From CBDCFV01 sp965216425 (GTDB lineage Bacteria > Chloroflexota > Dehalococcoidia > Lucifugimonadales > UBA3495), in contig CBDCFV010000004.1 in the NCBI GenBank assembly GCA_965216425.1, positions 360,752 to 424,751 on the forward strand: a stretch of DNA of 64,000 bases, written 5' to 3'. The stretch's first letter is position 1, and every line of letters starts with the position of its first letter. The position numbers and the translations under genes are program-made. Under the pieces are notes generated by a model. The model searched no databases, was not told the origin of the DNA, and was given only the letters and a program-made list of their open reading frames with translations. This document shows, one piece after another, positions 17,390-27,269 of the stretch.

Positions 17390-19399
17390 TCATGCCTCGC
17401 TGTAGCTGCCCGCTTGCCCGGCGGGCGGACGTACGGGCATTGCAACCGCGGCTCGGACGGGTCCCCGGGCGGGCTGTGGCCACAAGGCCACAATTGTACC
17501 CAAAATAAGCACCGGGCCGGCTACCCACATCCACCAGATCAAGGGGTTAACCAAAATGCGAAATCCAACGCTGCCATCCGCCATATTCTCGCTGGGCGCT
17601 ACAAACAGGTCCTCCACGGGCGTAGACCGGATGGAGGCCCTGGTTGAAGCCATGTTGAACGCAGGATAGAAGTCGCGTTTCGGGTACAACGTGTGCTGCA
17701 ACTCCCCGTCCCGGCGTACTTCCACCGTGGACAGATATTCTGTGCGGTTCCCCTTGAATTCCTCAACCGTGCCCAAGTACCTGAGCTCGTAATCGTTCAC
17801 CACGGCGGTTTCACCGGGCGCCAAGACCACGTCCTTCTGTTCATTGAAGAAAGAAGTTCCTATGACCCCCAAGGCCACCATCACAACTGCCAAGTGGACA
17901 ATGTATCCGCCGTACCGCGGCCGGTTAGCCAGTATCAGCTTGACGAATGCGACCGGATAGACTTCCCCGGCGGAACGGTGGCGTGAGCGGGCGCCCCGGA
18001 ACCATTCGGCAACAATCCCCGTGGCCACCAACCCTCCCAAACCGAACCCGATCAGGGCGTAGGGCTGCCTGATTCCCAAGGCCAGCAATACCGCCGCCAG
18101 CGTCAAGCCCACGGCCGCCGGTATCAACAGCGCCCTCACCAACGCCGTGGCATTGGCCCTGCGCCACGGCAATAGCGGGCCGACCCCCATCAGGAACAAC
18201 AAGGCGAGGAACAGCGGCCCGTTTACTTGGTCGTAAAATGGCCGGGCAATGGTTATCTCTTCTCCGGTGGTCAACCGCGGAATGAGTGGATAGACGGTGC
18301 CCCACAGCGTAACAAAGGCGATGCCCAGAAGGAGCAGGTTGTTGGCCAGAAACGCCGCCTCTCTCGAGAGCATGGAGTCCAGGTTCCTTGCGCTTTTAAG
18401 CAGGGGGTATCGCCAGAAAAACACCGCGAATGGCACCAGCACGCCCACGGCCAGGAACAGCAGGAACACCCAACCCAGCGTGGAAGCGCCGAAGGAGTGG
18501 ACCGACGGTACCGGACCGCCGCGGTTGACGAACATGCCGTAAAGGGCCAAGCCGAACGCAACGTTGATGAGAACGATGTTCCACATACGGAACATGCCCC
18601 GCCGCTTTTGCACCATGATCGAGTGAATGAAAGCCGTCAGTCCAAGCCAGGGCATCAGGGCAGCGTTCTCGACAGGGTCCCAGAACCAGAACCCGCCCCA
18701 CCCAAGGATCGTATAGGCCCACCAGGAACCCAACAACAGACCGCAGGCCAGCAACGCCCAGGAGACTATGCCCCAAACCCGGCCCGCGTCCACCCATTCG
18801 TCTCTCGATTGGCCTCCAATCAACGACCCCATGGCAAAGGCGAACGGAATGCTGGCCGCAATCAGCCCGGCCATCAACGCCGGGGGATGAATGAACATGC
18901 CGAAGTGGGTAAGCAATGGGTTTATGCCTTCGCCGTCCAGCGGAATGAAGGGTAGCTTATCGAAGGGGTTGGCCATGAAACCCATCACGGCGATGAAAAA
19001 TGTCATTACCAGCATCAATACGCCGGTGGTGTACGGCAACGTGTCCCGAACGTTGTGCGGTGCCCTCCATACCGCCAACGCAGCCATGGCCCCCAACGCC
19101 ATGGCAATGTACAACAGCGACCCCTCGTTGCCGGCGTAGAACGCGACCCACGTTAAGTGGGGTTCCATCGCCAAGTCACTATGGAGCGCGACGTAAGCCA
19201 CCTCGAAGTCCCGGCTGACAAACAGCGCCATCAGACTCAAGGTCGCGACTAGCAGCACCAAGGCAACCAGGTATACCGCTCGTCTTGCGCTGACCACTAA
19301 CTCTGGAGCGCCCCGTACCTTGCCCAGGAAGGAGCCTACGGCAGAGTAAGACGCCAAGGCCAAGGCAATCCACAACGAAGCCGCTCCCAACTCGGCCAT
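17390..19399 (-). CDS. ccmF: cytochrome c-type heme lyase CcmF
   Basis: A 669-residue polytopic membrane protein. Its early segment 'WVAFYAGNEGSLLYIAMALGA' and the tryptophan-rich loop WGGFWFWDPVENAALMPW (roughly residues 225-242) are hallmarks of the CcmF/CcmC heme-handling family; about 14 hydrophobic segments follow the family pattern. CcmF joins heme to CXXCH motifs outside the cell membrane. The start ATG lies 29 bases after the CcmH stop. Only this part of the Ccm pathway is in the window; CcmA, B, C and E must be elsewhere. It serves the c-type cytochromes ActA and ActE upstream. Confidence 0.92.
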   Translation of the reverse strand: MAELGAASLWIALALASYSAVGSFLGKVRGAPELVVSARRAVYLVALVLLVATLSLMALFVSRDFEVAYVALHSDLAMEPHLTWVAFYAGNEGSLLYIAMALGAMAALAVWRAPHNVRDTLPYTTGVLMLVMTFFIAVMGFMANPFDKLPFIPLDGEGINPLLTHFGMFIHPPALMAGLIAASIPFAFAMGSLIGGQSRDEWVDAGRVWGIVSWALLACGLLLGSWWAYTILGWGGFWFWDPVENAALMPWLGLTAFIHSIMVQKRRGMFRMWNIVLINVAFGLALYGMFVNRGGPVPSVHSFGASTLGWVFLLFLAVGVLVPFAVFFWRYPLLKSARNLDSMLSREAAFLANNLLLLGIAFVTLWGTVYPLIPRLTTGEEITIARPFYDQVNGPLFLALLFLMGVGPLLPWRRANATALVRALLIPAAVGLTLAAVLLALGIRQPYALIGFGLGGLVATGIVAEWFRGARSRHRSAGEVYPVAFVKLILANRPRYGGYIVHLAVVMVALGVIGTSFFNEQKDVVLAPGETAVVNDYELRYLGTVEEFKGNRTEYLSTVEVRRDGELQHTLYPKRDFYPAFNMASTRASIRSTPVEDLFVAPSENMADGSVGFRILVNPLIWWMWVAGPVLILGTIVALWPQPARGPVRAAVAMPVRPPAGQAGSYSEA

Positions 19400-19428
19400 A
19401 ACTTACTCTTTACCTTCTTTACATTCCA

Positions 19429-19989
19429 TTAGCCGCTCGTCTCCTGGTCGACTATCGCCAAGTATTCTTCCAAGCCCTCTTCCGCTGGTAGTTCCTCTCC
19501 GGTCGCCGCGTCCCTGCCATGCGGCCAGCTAGGGCGTTTGACCATTGATCTGATTACCAGCAGACCTCCCGCGATCACTGCAAAAACGGCTACAACGGGG
19601 ACAATCCAAGCCAGGAGGTTCAAGCCGGACTTGGGCGGAGCGGCCAGCACTTGGGGGCCATAACGTTCGGCGAAGAAGTCCAATATCTCGTCTTGAGAGC
19701 TGCCTTGCGCCAGCATCTCTCGTACTACCCGGCGCATCTGCTTGGAATACTCCACCTGCGCTTGGTCTATAGTCTCGGCGGGGCAGACCGGGCACATGAG
19801 CATCCGGTCTATCCTCTGGGCCTCCTTCTCATCGTATGGAAGGACCTCTCCCGGAGACGACGTTGATACCGGTTGCTGGGCATGAGCCGGAGCGATCTGC
19901 AATGCCCCTGCTGGCCGCATGGCAAGGGTTACCAAGAGCATGATCAAGAGAACTGCCGGGGGAAAAACAACCGATAGCGGAAAACGCAT
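19429..19989 (-). CDS. ccmH: cytochrome c maturation protein CcmH/CycL
   Basis: A 186-residue protein with an N-terminal signal/anchor, a 'LMCPVCPAETIDQ' redox motif (Cys66-x-x-Cys69), the 'RYGPQVLAAPP' segment near 109-119 and a second transmembrane helix near 121-147. It reduces the apocytochrome disulfide with the help of CcmG. The ATG at 19989 is chosen because the predicted signal begins there; upstream extension adds 118 unrelated residues. The gene overlaps no other; CcmF follows closely. Confidence 0.88.
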   Translation of the reverse strand: MRFPLSVVFPPAVLLIMLLVTLAMRPAGALQIAPAHAQQPVSTSSPGEVLPYDEKEAQRIDRMLMCPVCPAETIDQAQVEYSKQMRRVVREMLAQGSSQDEILDFFAERYGPQVLAAPPKSGLNLLAWIVPVVAVFAVIAGGLLVIRSMVKRPSWPHGRDAATGEELPAEEGLEEYLAIVDQETSG

Positions 19990-20108
19990 ATACCGGCCTG
20001 ATGTACTGAGGATACTCGGCCACGGGATTAAATTCTTCTGACGAGAATGTCTGGCGATGCCTGGAAACCGCAAGTGTAGAGGCCCCATGGGGAGGCCGGG
20101 CACAACCG

Positions 20109-20621
20109 TTACTCCAATGTCATCACGTAATTGGCGATCATCTCTATTTCCTCGGTCGTCAACAACTTGCTGAAGCTGGGCATAACCGTAATACCGCTGA
20201 CCATCATTCCCTGAATACCCTGAAATCCCATGGCCGTTACCACTTGAGAAGTCAGGTCCGCGGTGACGGCCGGCTCGTACCCGTACTGCTCCATCATCAA
20301 ATTCAACACCGGTCCGTCGCCCTTGCCCGACGCACCGTGGCACAAAGAGCAGTTGACCGTATACAGGTGCTCGCCGGTGTTGATGGCGGTGGATTTCGGG
20401 GCCGGAATCCAGTCAACCGGGACAGCGTTTTCTACGCCCGCCAACCGGGGCGGCTCGCCGGACTTGTAAGACTGGCTGTAGTGCATCTCGTAGAAGATGT
20501 CCAAGGGATAGGTCCCTTGCCCACAGCCGATCATGCCGATCGCCAATAACACAATCACTGCCGCTAGCCGCGTGGCGGGGGCTACCAGATATTTTTTCGC
20601 ACCGGAAATGCCTGTTTTCAT
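20109..20621 (-). CDS. actE: ActE, mono-heme cytochrome c lipoprotein of alternative complex III
   Basis: A 170-residue protein. A lipobox ending at Cys33 (LLAIGMIGC) indicates a lipoprotein, the heme motif CSLCH is at 91-95, and 'TVMPSFS' near 146 supplies the distal Met. 'YEMHYSQSYKSGEPPRL' is typical of ActE. ActE passes electrons from the pentaheme ActA toward the next acceptor. It is followed by the ccm genes and preceded by actD with a 15-base gap. Mature location is the outer face of the cytoplasmic membrane. Confidence 0.88.
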   Translation of the reverse strand: MKTGISGAKKYLVAPATRLAAVIVLLAIGMIGCGQGTYPLDIFYEMHYSQSYKSGEPPRLAGVENAVPVDWIPAPKSTAINTGEHLYTVNCSLCHGASGKGDGPVLNLMMEQYGYEPAVTADLTSQVVTAMGFQGIQGMMVSGITVMPSFSKLLTTEEIEMIANYVMTLE

Positions 20622-20635
20622 GCTGAGGAGGTTCC

Positions 20636-21145
20636 CTAATTATTCCTGACTACGTCGGCGGCGCCCGCTTGCGTCAATATGGTTTGCACCTGATTATGCT
20701 GGTCTTCCTCGACGTTTACCAGCACACCAATATATCCCTCGGTAATCCTCGTATCGTACAGCCCCATTTTTGGCTTGGGCAACCGCGACTCGAAGATGAT
20801 GCCGATGATGGTAAAAGCGATAGCCGTCAACATGGTGCTTTCATAGGTTACTACCGCCATTGGAGGAAGCGACAGGATGGGTTTTCCGCCTTGGGTCAGG
20901 GGGTAGGCCATCTGTGTCATCGAAGTCAGCATGATGCCCACGGTCAGCCCGACCAAGGCGCCCAACAACGGAAACCAGTACAAACGGTGCCGCTCTTCCC
21001 GCTCTCCAAATGCCCCTTCCGGATACGGCGCATCGGTCAGGAAATCATAGTCGTCCTGCGAAATATCCGCACGCTGTAAAGCATCGCCCGCCTCCGCAGC
21101 GTAATTGGCGTCTTCGAATAGTCCTAATATCGGACGTATCGCCAT
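20636..21145 (-). CDS. actD: ActD, DUF3341 membrane subunit of alternative complex III
   Basis: A 169-residue protein. The N-terminal part ('ILGLFEDANYAAEAGDALQRA') is a small cytoplasmic domain, two transmembrane helices span about 57-76 and 98-120, and the C-terminus has 'EGYIGVLVNVEEDQ'. This is the DUF3341 family, always found as ActD in alternative complex III clusters. It seals the complex and may help quinone-site stability. It lies between an NrfD-like gene and actE, the conserved order. Confidence 0.9.
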   Translation of the reverse strand: MAIRPILGLFEDANYAAEAGDALQRADISQDDYDFLTDAPYPEGAFGEREERHRLYWFPLLGALVGLTVGIMLTSMTQMAYPLTQGGKPILSLPPMAVVTYESTMLTAIAFTIIGIIFESRLPKPKMGLYDTRITEGYIGVLVNVEEDQHNQVQTILTQAGAADVVRNN

Positions 21146-21213
21146 AGAATTTGGCCTCCTTTAGCCAGTGCCCGGCAGCCACTTGTCAGTGAACGTTGAC
21201 CACTGACAAGTCC

Positions 21214-22605
21214 TTAGTCTTCCCGGAAGGTGGCCGGCACGGTGCGCCGACCCACTTGGATCTCGGTTTTCAGAATGTCACCCTCTTTAATATCATACAA
21301 AGGTATCAGAGGGAGCACTCTGGCAAAGAGCACCATCAACATCGCAACTTGAGCGAAGGTGCCGATGACGATCATCGTCTCAACCATACTGGGCGTATAG
21401 GTACCCCAATCGAAAGTGAAGACCTGCTTTTGAGTCAACCCCGGCACGATGATAATGTACCTCTCCAGCCACATCCCTATGTTCACCGATATACACGCGA
21501 TGGACATTATCCAAAGATTCCGGCGCATCCGCTTGTTCAGCCACAGCGCCACCGGAATGAAATAAACGACTGCCACGAAGATAATGAACCACACGTTCCA
21601 CGGGTACTCCGTGAATTGCAGGTTCCGGACCGCAAGTTCATCGGCTTCTCTGCCATAGAAGCCGAAAAGAATTTCCATGACGAAGAAGTAGAACCATCCG
21701 GTAGCTACCACGATCAGCAGCCGCCCCAGCGCATCAATGTGCTCGTGGCGGATATAGTCCTGCCATCCGTAAATCCAGCGCAGGATGATCATAACAAAGG
21801 CGACCGCTGAAACACCGGAGTGAACGGCGCCGACCACGAAGTAAGGCGCGAATATAGTGGAGTGCCAAGACTTGACCGCGACAGTCATGCCGAAGTCCCA
21901 GGACACTATGCTATGGACTGAGACGAATACCGGAAGGATAAGAGCGGACAGCAGAACACCGGCAATAATTTGCAACTTCCACTGCCGCGGATGCCCTTGC
22001 CATCCCATTGCCAGAACGGCGTATATGCGATGAGGGATGCCAGTGGTGCGGTCTCGCAGCACCGCCATGTCGGGCAGTAACGCCACCAGAACGAACAACA
22101 CGCTGGAGGTCAGGTAGGTATAGATAGCGCTGGGGTCCCAGACCAAGGGAGACCTTACATTGGGCCACACGCCGCGGGCGAAATCGAAAGGAATGAAAGG
22201 CAGCGTATAAATCCAGTACACCGTGCGCCAGGGCCTTCCCGTATGAATCAACGGCATCAGCACCGCTGTCATCAACGAGAAAACAGTCAGCACTTCGGCA
22301 GCACGGGTGGCCGGTCTGCGCCATTCAGCCTTTGACAGCCGGAGAATCGCGGAAAGCATCACGCCGGCATGGCTGATACCGATCCAGAAAACGAAGTTCA
22401 CCAAGAAGAAGCCCCACATCACCGGCCGATTCAACCCGGTAAGCCCAAGACCCTTATTGATCATCAACCCGGCGACGCCCCAAGCGGTGAAGGTGATGAC
22501 CGCCAAGATGGCCACAGACAGCCAGAACCACCGCGGCGATTCGAGAATCGACCGCAGGAGATCTCGGTTGATCTGCCTTGCGGGTAGGACCCTGCCTTCC
22601 TGCAT
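21214..22605 (-). CDS. actF: NrfD/PsrC-like membrane subunit of alternative complex III (second copy)
   Basis: A 463-residue protein with about ten transmembrane helices. 'GINKGLGLTGLNRPVMWGFF' style start (GLGLTGLNRPVMWG near 45-58), 'HAGVMLSAILRL' near 68, and 'TVYWIYTLPFIPF' near 119 belong to the quinone-binding NrfD/PsrC family. ActC and ActF are homologous; the position directly before actD suits ActC or ActF, and I name it actF because another NrfD-like gene lies upstream. The assignment of the two paralogues to C and F is tentative. Confidence 0.78.
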   Translation of the reverse strand: MQEGRVLPARQINRDLLRSILESPRWFWLSVAILAVITFTAWGVAGLMINKGLGLTGLNRPVMWGFFLVNFVFWIGISHAGVMLSAILRLSKAEWRRPATRAAEVLTVFSLMTAVLMPLIHTGRPWRTVYWIYTLPFIPFDFARGVWPNVRSPLVWDPSAIYTYLTSSVLFVLVALLPDMAVLRDRTTGIPHRIYAVLAMGWQGHPRQWKLQIIAGVLLSALILPVFVSVHSIVSWDFGMTVAVKSWHSTIFAPYFVVGAVHSGVSAVAFVMIILRWIYGWQDYIRHEHIDALGRLLIVVATGWFYFFVMEILFGFYGREADELAVRNLQFTEYPWNVWFIIFVAVVYFIPVALWLNKRMRRNLWIMSIACISVNIGMWLERYIIIVPGLTQKQVFTFDWGTYTPSMVETMIVIGTFAQVAMLMVLFARVLPLIPLYDIKEGDILKTEIQVGRRTVPATFRED

Positions 22606-22685
22606 TTAAGCTCCCTTAACGAGTAATTGGCGGTTAGTGGCCCGTGGGCGGTGTCGACCGCCCACGGGCCGCTCATCACTGATCA

Positions 22686-24101
22686 CTATTCGGGTTTGGC
22701 CAGCACCAAGTACCTGCCGCGCATGAAGTTCCCCATCTTCTGGTACATGGTCCCTTCCTTGATCTCCCATACGCACATCAAGGGGAACAATCGAGTCGCC
22801 AACAGGTAGAAGAAGGCCACCAGTCCCAAGCCGCCCAGCACAATGAACACATCCCACAAAGCGGGGTACACCGGCGGCGGCACGTCCGCCAGGAAATGGG
22901 CATATACGTCGCCTGCGTTAAAAGACGCGACGAAAATACGCAGGTTGAACACGAAGGCTCCCGCCAACACTATCATACCGGCCAAGGCCGGCCCCCAGTC
23001 GCTCCGCCGCACCGGGTTCCACAGCAGTAAAAGGAACGGCATCACGAAGCTGAGCAGGAAATTGGCGGCAAACATGCCTCCGTAGGACTTGAACAACAGG
23101 TACTGGAGGATGTTCTGTTCCACTTCCAGCCTGCCATACCAGTAGGTGATGCCGAAAGCAAACATGTGATAGCACCACAGCAGGCTGAACGCCAGCACCA
23201 GCTTGCTGGCCGACCAGAAAGGCGAAATGCCTATGTAAGTATGGTAGCCGCCCCATCTGCGCAGGATGAAAAGTATGACCAGCATCAAGCCCAAGGACGA
23301 TTGGAAGCCGGTCAAGCTGTACACCACCGGAAAAATGGAGTCCTTCCAGCCCGCAATCATGCTCATGGCGTAATCGGTGCTGATGGTGAAGTGCATGAAA
23401 ATCAGCAGCATGAAATAGAAGGCTCCCAACATCGCCAACCATGCCTTCTGGTAGTTCCATTGCCGCTTGGTGCCGTGCCAATGCCCCGATAACAGCCGGT
23501 AGACGGAGCGCCGGAACCCGGTGGCAGTCAGACGAGCCTCAGCCAGATCGGGCGTCATCGAAACCCACAGAATCACCAAGCCCGCCAATGCCAAGCCGAT
23601 AATGCCCAGCATGTCCCACCAGTGGGGAGCTCCAATTGGCACTTCAAACCAAAGGGTACGCCGTAGTTCCAACTCGTGGGACCCGGCATCGGGGTTATTG
23701 ATTGGCGGCAGCACCATCATCAACGGAATGAACATCAGGACGTTGAAGATGCCCAACAACCCGAAAAGCTCGGAAACCCGGGTCAGGGGTCGCCGCCAAT
23801 GGCTCTTGGTTATCCGGAACGCCACCGCCGCCAATGGCGCGGTGCTGGTAATCATGAATACAAAGGAGAAAGTGGCCGCGTAGTAGCCCCACGGCGCATG
23901 GTCGTCGAATCCGCTCGTGGCGGCCCGAATTACGAACCCTACAATACCCAGAACAAGCAAGATCCCGGAGACAACCAACCCGTACACCAAGGGTTTCGGC
24001 ATGGCGTTGGTCTTTGCGGCCACATCCTGCGTGGTCTCCGAGGCCTGCGGGAAGACCCACATGCCCGGATAATGTCCTTCGGCGTGGTGTCCGTCAGCCA
24101 T
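22686..24101 (-). CDS. actC: NrfD/PsrC-like membrane subunit of alternative complex III (first copy)
   Basis: A 471-residue polytopic protein. 'PKPLVYGLVVSGILLVLGIVG' begins the first helix, 'WGYYAATFSFVFMI' the second, and 'PLMMVLPP' and 'HWHGTKRQWNYQKAW' loops match NrfD-like quinol-oxidising subunits. The ATG at 24101 is preferred: it overlaps the FeS gene's stop by eight bases and has a GGTGGGGGAC stretch ahead of it. It follows the FeS-cluster subunit, as ActC follows ActB in known clusters. It anchors the cluster-bearing subunits and should contain the quinol site. Confidence 0.8.
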   Translation of the reverse strand: MADGHHAEGHYPGMWVFPQASETTQDVAAKTNAMPKPLVYGLVVSGILLVLGIVGFVIRAATSGFDDHAPWGYYAATFSFVFMITSTAPLAAVAFRITKSHWRRPLTRVSELFGLLGIFNVLMFIPLMMVLPPINNPDAGSHELELRRTLWFEVPIGAPHWWDMLGIIGLALAGLVILWVSMTPDLAEARLTATGFRRSVYRLLSGHWHGTKRQWNYQKAWLAMLGAFYFMLLIFMHFTISTDYAMSMIAGWKDSIFPVVYSLTGFQSSLGLMLVILFILRRWGGYHTYIGISPFWSASKLVLAFSLLWCYHMFAFGITYWYGRLEVEQNILQYLLFKSYGGMFAANFLLSFVMPFLLLLWNPVRRSDWGPALAGMIVLAGAFVFNLRIFVASFNAGDVYAHFLADVPPPVYPALWDVFIVLGGLGLVAFFYLLATRLFPLMCVWEIKEGTMYQKMGNFMRGRYLVLAKPE

Positions 24102-24879
24102 GTCCCCCACCACTGTTCAACGGGTATGGGTCCACCTTCTTCAGGTAGATCACGTTGGGCTTGGTGCCCATCTCTTCCAGCAAACGGTAACCCCTTGTCT
24201 TGCGTTCCCCTTCTTCCTCGTGTTCGTTCACGTCCTTGAAATACTCGTGCACCGGGCCCGTAGTATCCCCTTGGTCGGCGAAGTTCAAAGCGTTGGTCGG
24301 GCAGGCCTGGACGCAAGCCGGGAGGAAATTGCGCTTCTTCATGGTCTCGTAATCAAGCGTCGACCTCTCCTGCCTCTCCACGGTCAACTCGGCTCGCCGT
24401 ATGCGCTGCACACAGAAGGAACACCGTTCCATGATGCCTCGGCTGCGAACGGTTACGTCGGGGTTCAACTGGTTGCGCAGCCGCTCCGGCCACACCGGCT
24501 CCCAGTAATTGAAAAACCTCACTTGGTAGGGGCAGTTGTTGGCGCAGTAACGGGTGCCGATGCACCGGTTGTATATCTGAACGTTCATCCCCTCGTCGTT
24601 GTGGTACGTAGCGAACACCGGGCAAACCGGCTCGCAGGGCGCATTTTCGCAATGCTGGCACATGATCGGGATGAACCGCGCCTTAACATTGGGAAACTCC
24701 CCTTCCCAGTATCGCTCTATCCTTATCCACTCATACGCCCGCCGTTGCAGGAAAAGGTCCTTGCTGTTGATGGGAATGTTGTTCTCGGACTGGCATGACA
24801 CCACACACGCTTGGCAGCCCGTGCAACGATCCAAGTCCACAACCATGCCCCATTTATGATCAACCCTGTTACTTACCAT
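24094..24879 (-). CDS. iron-sulfur subunit of alternative complex III (C-terminal half of ActB as a separate gene)
   Basis: A 261-residue ferredoxin-type protein. Cys motifs: CTGCQACVVSCQ near 19-30, CQHCENAPCEPVC near 74-86, CIGTRYCANNC near 104-114, and CSFC with CVQAC near 149 and 189. These hold several [4Fe-4S]/[3Fe-4S] clusters, as in the C-terminal domain of ActB. In described complexes (e.g. Rhodothermus) this domain is fused to the molybdopterin-like domain; here a separate gene codes it, 37 bases after that gene's stop. It carries electrons between the quinol site and the cytochromes. Confidence 0.88.
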   Translation of the reverse strand: MVSNRVDHKWGMVVDLDRCTGCQACVVSCQSENNIPINSKDLFLQRRAYEWIRIERYWEGEFPNVKARFIPIMCQHCENAPCEPVCPVFATYHNDEGMNVQIYNRCIGTRYCANNCPYQVRFFNYWEPVWPERLRNQLNPDVTVRSRGIMERCSFCVQRIRRAELTVERQERSTLDYETMKKRNFLPACVQACPTNALNFADQGDTTGPVHEYFKDVNEHEEEGERKTRGYRLLEEMGTKPNVIYLKKVDPYPLNSGGGHG

Positions 24880-24916
24880 GTCCGCCTTCCCTGCTGTCCA
24901 ACGTTTTCAACGTAAC

Positions 24917-27244
24917 CTAGTGACTCGTCTCTCCGGGGGTTATCGTCTTGATTATTTGTTCGGCGGCGCTGGTTCCAATTTCCACGGCCCGGTATGCGCC
25001 TTCGAACTTTGAAACTTTAACACTGCGTCCGGTGGGCGACACCACCACCGTCGTGTTGGCCCAAGCCAGTGCGCCGGTGTCATCAACCTGGCTGGGCTCG
25101 ATGATCGCCATCAGGTTTGAACTCTCCCCTTCGGGGCGTCCGGTCGCAATATCCGACCCAAACTCCCTACCTTGGCCGAAGGGCACGCTGATCACGCCGG
25201 GCGGCGCCGCGGGAGTGAGATAAACCGGCGCCTCTATCGAACCTCCAACGGCGGAACTCATCCGGACAATATCCCCTTCCCGCACGCCAAGACGCGCCCC
25301 GTCATAATCGCTCATCTCAACCCAAGTCTGCCAGGTCACGGTGCTGACCGGGTCGGGCGTCGCTTGCAGCCACGGCAGGTGAGCAGTTTGCCCTTCCATG
25401 AGAGTGTGATGAGAGAAGGGCGCCAAGTAGAAGACGTTCCCGGAAGTTCCCAGCCCCGGGAATCGCGGCTCTTTCGCTTTTGCCGCGATATTGCTGATCA
25501 AACCGTCGGGAGGGTTCGTCGAGGATGGCCCGGTGACGTTTTCGTCCCACCAGCCGCCCTGCGCCAGCATTTTATTCCAGAACTCGTTCGCTGTTGCCGC
25601 TTGGATCGACCCTCGGTCCATCTCGAACAACTGACGGGAACTTTCCTTTAGCAGGGTCTCAAACCGGTCCCAAGGCAAATCGTCTCCCCTGCCCATTTCA
25701 GATGCAATGGCCAACAGCACGTCGGCGAAACTGCGAGGGTCGAGATCGCTTAATGGGTTCACTACCGGCTGCTGTATACCCACGGTCTGGAACCCGGGCC
25801 CCGGTTCCGGCAAATCGCTGCCCCAGTCTTCCAAATAGACACGGTCAGGCAAGACCAAGTCCGCCATCGCGCTGCTATCGTCCAGGAAGGGAGAGAAGCT
25901 GACAATGAACAGGTCGTCCTGGTCCATCGCACCACGGAAGTCCATCGCCCCAGGCAGGCCATGGACCGGATCGGCATTGTGCAACATGAGCAGCCGGGTC
26001 TGGCCGCTGCGCAAATCACTGGCGGCAGTAGCCCAATCAGCTAGGGACGCGCTTGCGGAAGAAGCGGGCACGTCGGGAAGGGGGCTTTCCGGGTTGAACC
26101 TGATCCCGCCTTTAGCGCCGACGCTGCCCACCAAGTAGTTGAGGGCGTAGATAGCTTCCAGGTTGAACAGACCGTTGGTATGAGCGCCGGCGGACCCGCC
26201 GCCAACAGCGATACTGGGCCTGTTTTCCTCTGCCGCGAACTTCCGTGCCAAGCCCTGAATGACCTCAACCGGGCCCTGTCCATGCAGGTCTTCGGGCAGA
26301 CCGATGCGCGCGGCAACATCTTCTGGTCGGAAGGCTTCCAACGCCGCCGCGCCGCGCCCGCCGGTCAACCGTCCAACGTCCACGCCGGGAGCTTGCAGAC
26401 CTTCGGAAATAATCACGTATGCCAAGCTGAGGGCCAGGTAGCCTTCCCATCCGGGTGTTATGGGCACCCATTGGTCGGCGTTGGCGGCTGTCATGGAGAA
26501 CCGCGGGTCAACGTGGTAGAAGGTGCCCCTCTTGTCTCTGCTTTCGCCGTTCCGGAATTCCCCGTACCCAAGGCTCCAACGGTTGGGGGCAATCCAGGTT
26601 GACAGGAGGTCGCTGCCGAAGGACAGCAGGAAATTGGCGTTGCCAATATCAAAGTCCGGGAGCGTTTCCTGCTCAAAAACGTTCTTCAGGGCCATCCTGT
26701 ACGTTACGGTGTCCATCGGCTCGAATACTAAGTGGCGGCCCCCCATTGCTCGAGCGAACTTGTTAACCACCATCGCCAAGTGTCCGCGAACGGGCCCGGT
26801 TACGGCCAGCATATTCTCGGACCGCGCCTGCAACTGGGACCTGAACTCGTTCAAACCGGTTTCCCAATCTATCGGCTCAAACTGCCCGGAGCCGCGGAAG
26901 CTGCTGCGGCGCATCGGTCCCGATACCCGGTCAGGGTGGTACAGCGCCTGCAATCCCGCTTCACAACGCGCGCCGTGCTTCCCCATGTTGGTCGGGTATG
27001 AGGGATTGCCGTGGACTTTCTTCGCTCTGCCTTCCATAACGCGGACGACTATTCCTTCGCAGGAGGGGCAGGTGCGGCACAGTGTGGCGTACCAGTTGTC
27101 TTTCCCTCTTACCAAGTCCTCCGGAAGCGCGGCCGGGCTTTGAAGGCTGAACTCGCCTTCCCGGATGCCAAACCCTTCGCAGGCGACAGCGCCTACCGCA
27201 GAGAGCCCGGCCCAGGCTAGAAAGTTCCGCCGGCTTAACTTCAT
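24917..27244 (-). CDS. actB: molybdopterin-oxidoreductase-like subunit of alternative complex III (N-terminal half of ActB)
   Basis: A 775-residue protein. Its start 'MKLSRRNFLAWAGLSAVGA' is a twin-arginine-type signal. An N-terminal Cys cluster (CRTCPSC near 56-62, GARCEAG near 91) and the body ('GGGSAGAHTNGLFNLEAIYALNYL' region near 350) are MopB-like. In known alternative complex III this domain has lost its molybdenum cofactor and is structural; whether that holds here cannot be read from the sequence. It follows the pentaheme gene by 25 bases. Splitting from the FeS gene resembles ancestral CISM complexes. Confidence 0.85.
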   Translation of the reverse strand: MKLSRRNFLAWAGLSAVGAVACEGFGIREGEFSLQSPAALPEDLVRGKDNWYATLCRTCPSCEGIVVRVMEGRAKKVHGNPSYPTNMGKHGARCEAGLQALYHPDRVSGPMRRSSFRGSGQFEPIDWETGLNEFRSQLQARSENMLAVTGPVRGHLAMVVNKFARAMGGRHLVFEPMDTVTYRMALKNVFEQETLPDFDIGNANFLLSFGSDLLSTWIAPNRWSLGYGEFRNGESRDKRGTFYHVDPRFSMTAANADQWVPITPGWEGYLALSLAYVIISEGLQAPGVDVGRLTGGRGAAALEAFRPEDVAARIGLPEDLHGQGPVEVIQGLARKFAAEENRPSIAVGGGSAGAHTNGLFNLEAIYALNYLVGSVGAKGGIRFNPESPLPDVPASSASASLADWATAASDLRSGQTRLLMLHNADPVHGLPGAMDFRGAMDQDDLFIVSFSPFLDDSSAMADLVLPDRVYLEDWGSDLPEPGPGFQTVGIQQPVVNPLSDLDPRSFADVLLAIASEMGRGDDLPWDRFETLLKESSRQLFEMDRGSIQAATANEFWNKMLAQGGWWDENVTGPSSTNPPDGLISNIAAKAKEPRFPGLGTSGNVFYLAPFSHHTLMEGQTAHLPWLQATPDPVSTVTWQTWVEMSDYDGARLGVREGDIVRMSSAVGGSIEAPVYLTPAAPPGVISVPFGQGREFGSDIATGRPEGESSNLMAIIEPSQVDDTGALAWANTTVVVSPTGRSVKVSKFEGAYRAVEIGTSAAEQIIKTITPGETSH

Positions 27245-27269
27245 GGCTAGAGAGCGTCCTTGTCCAAAA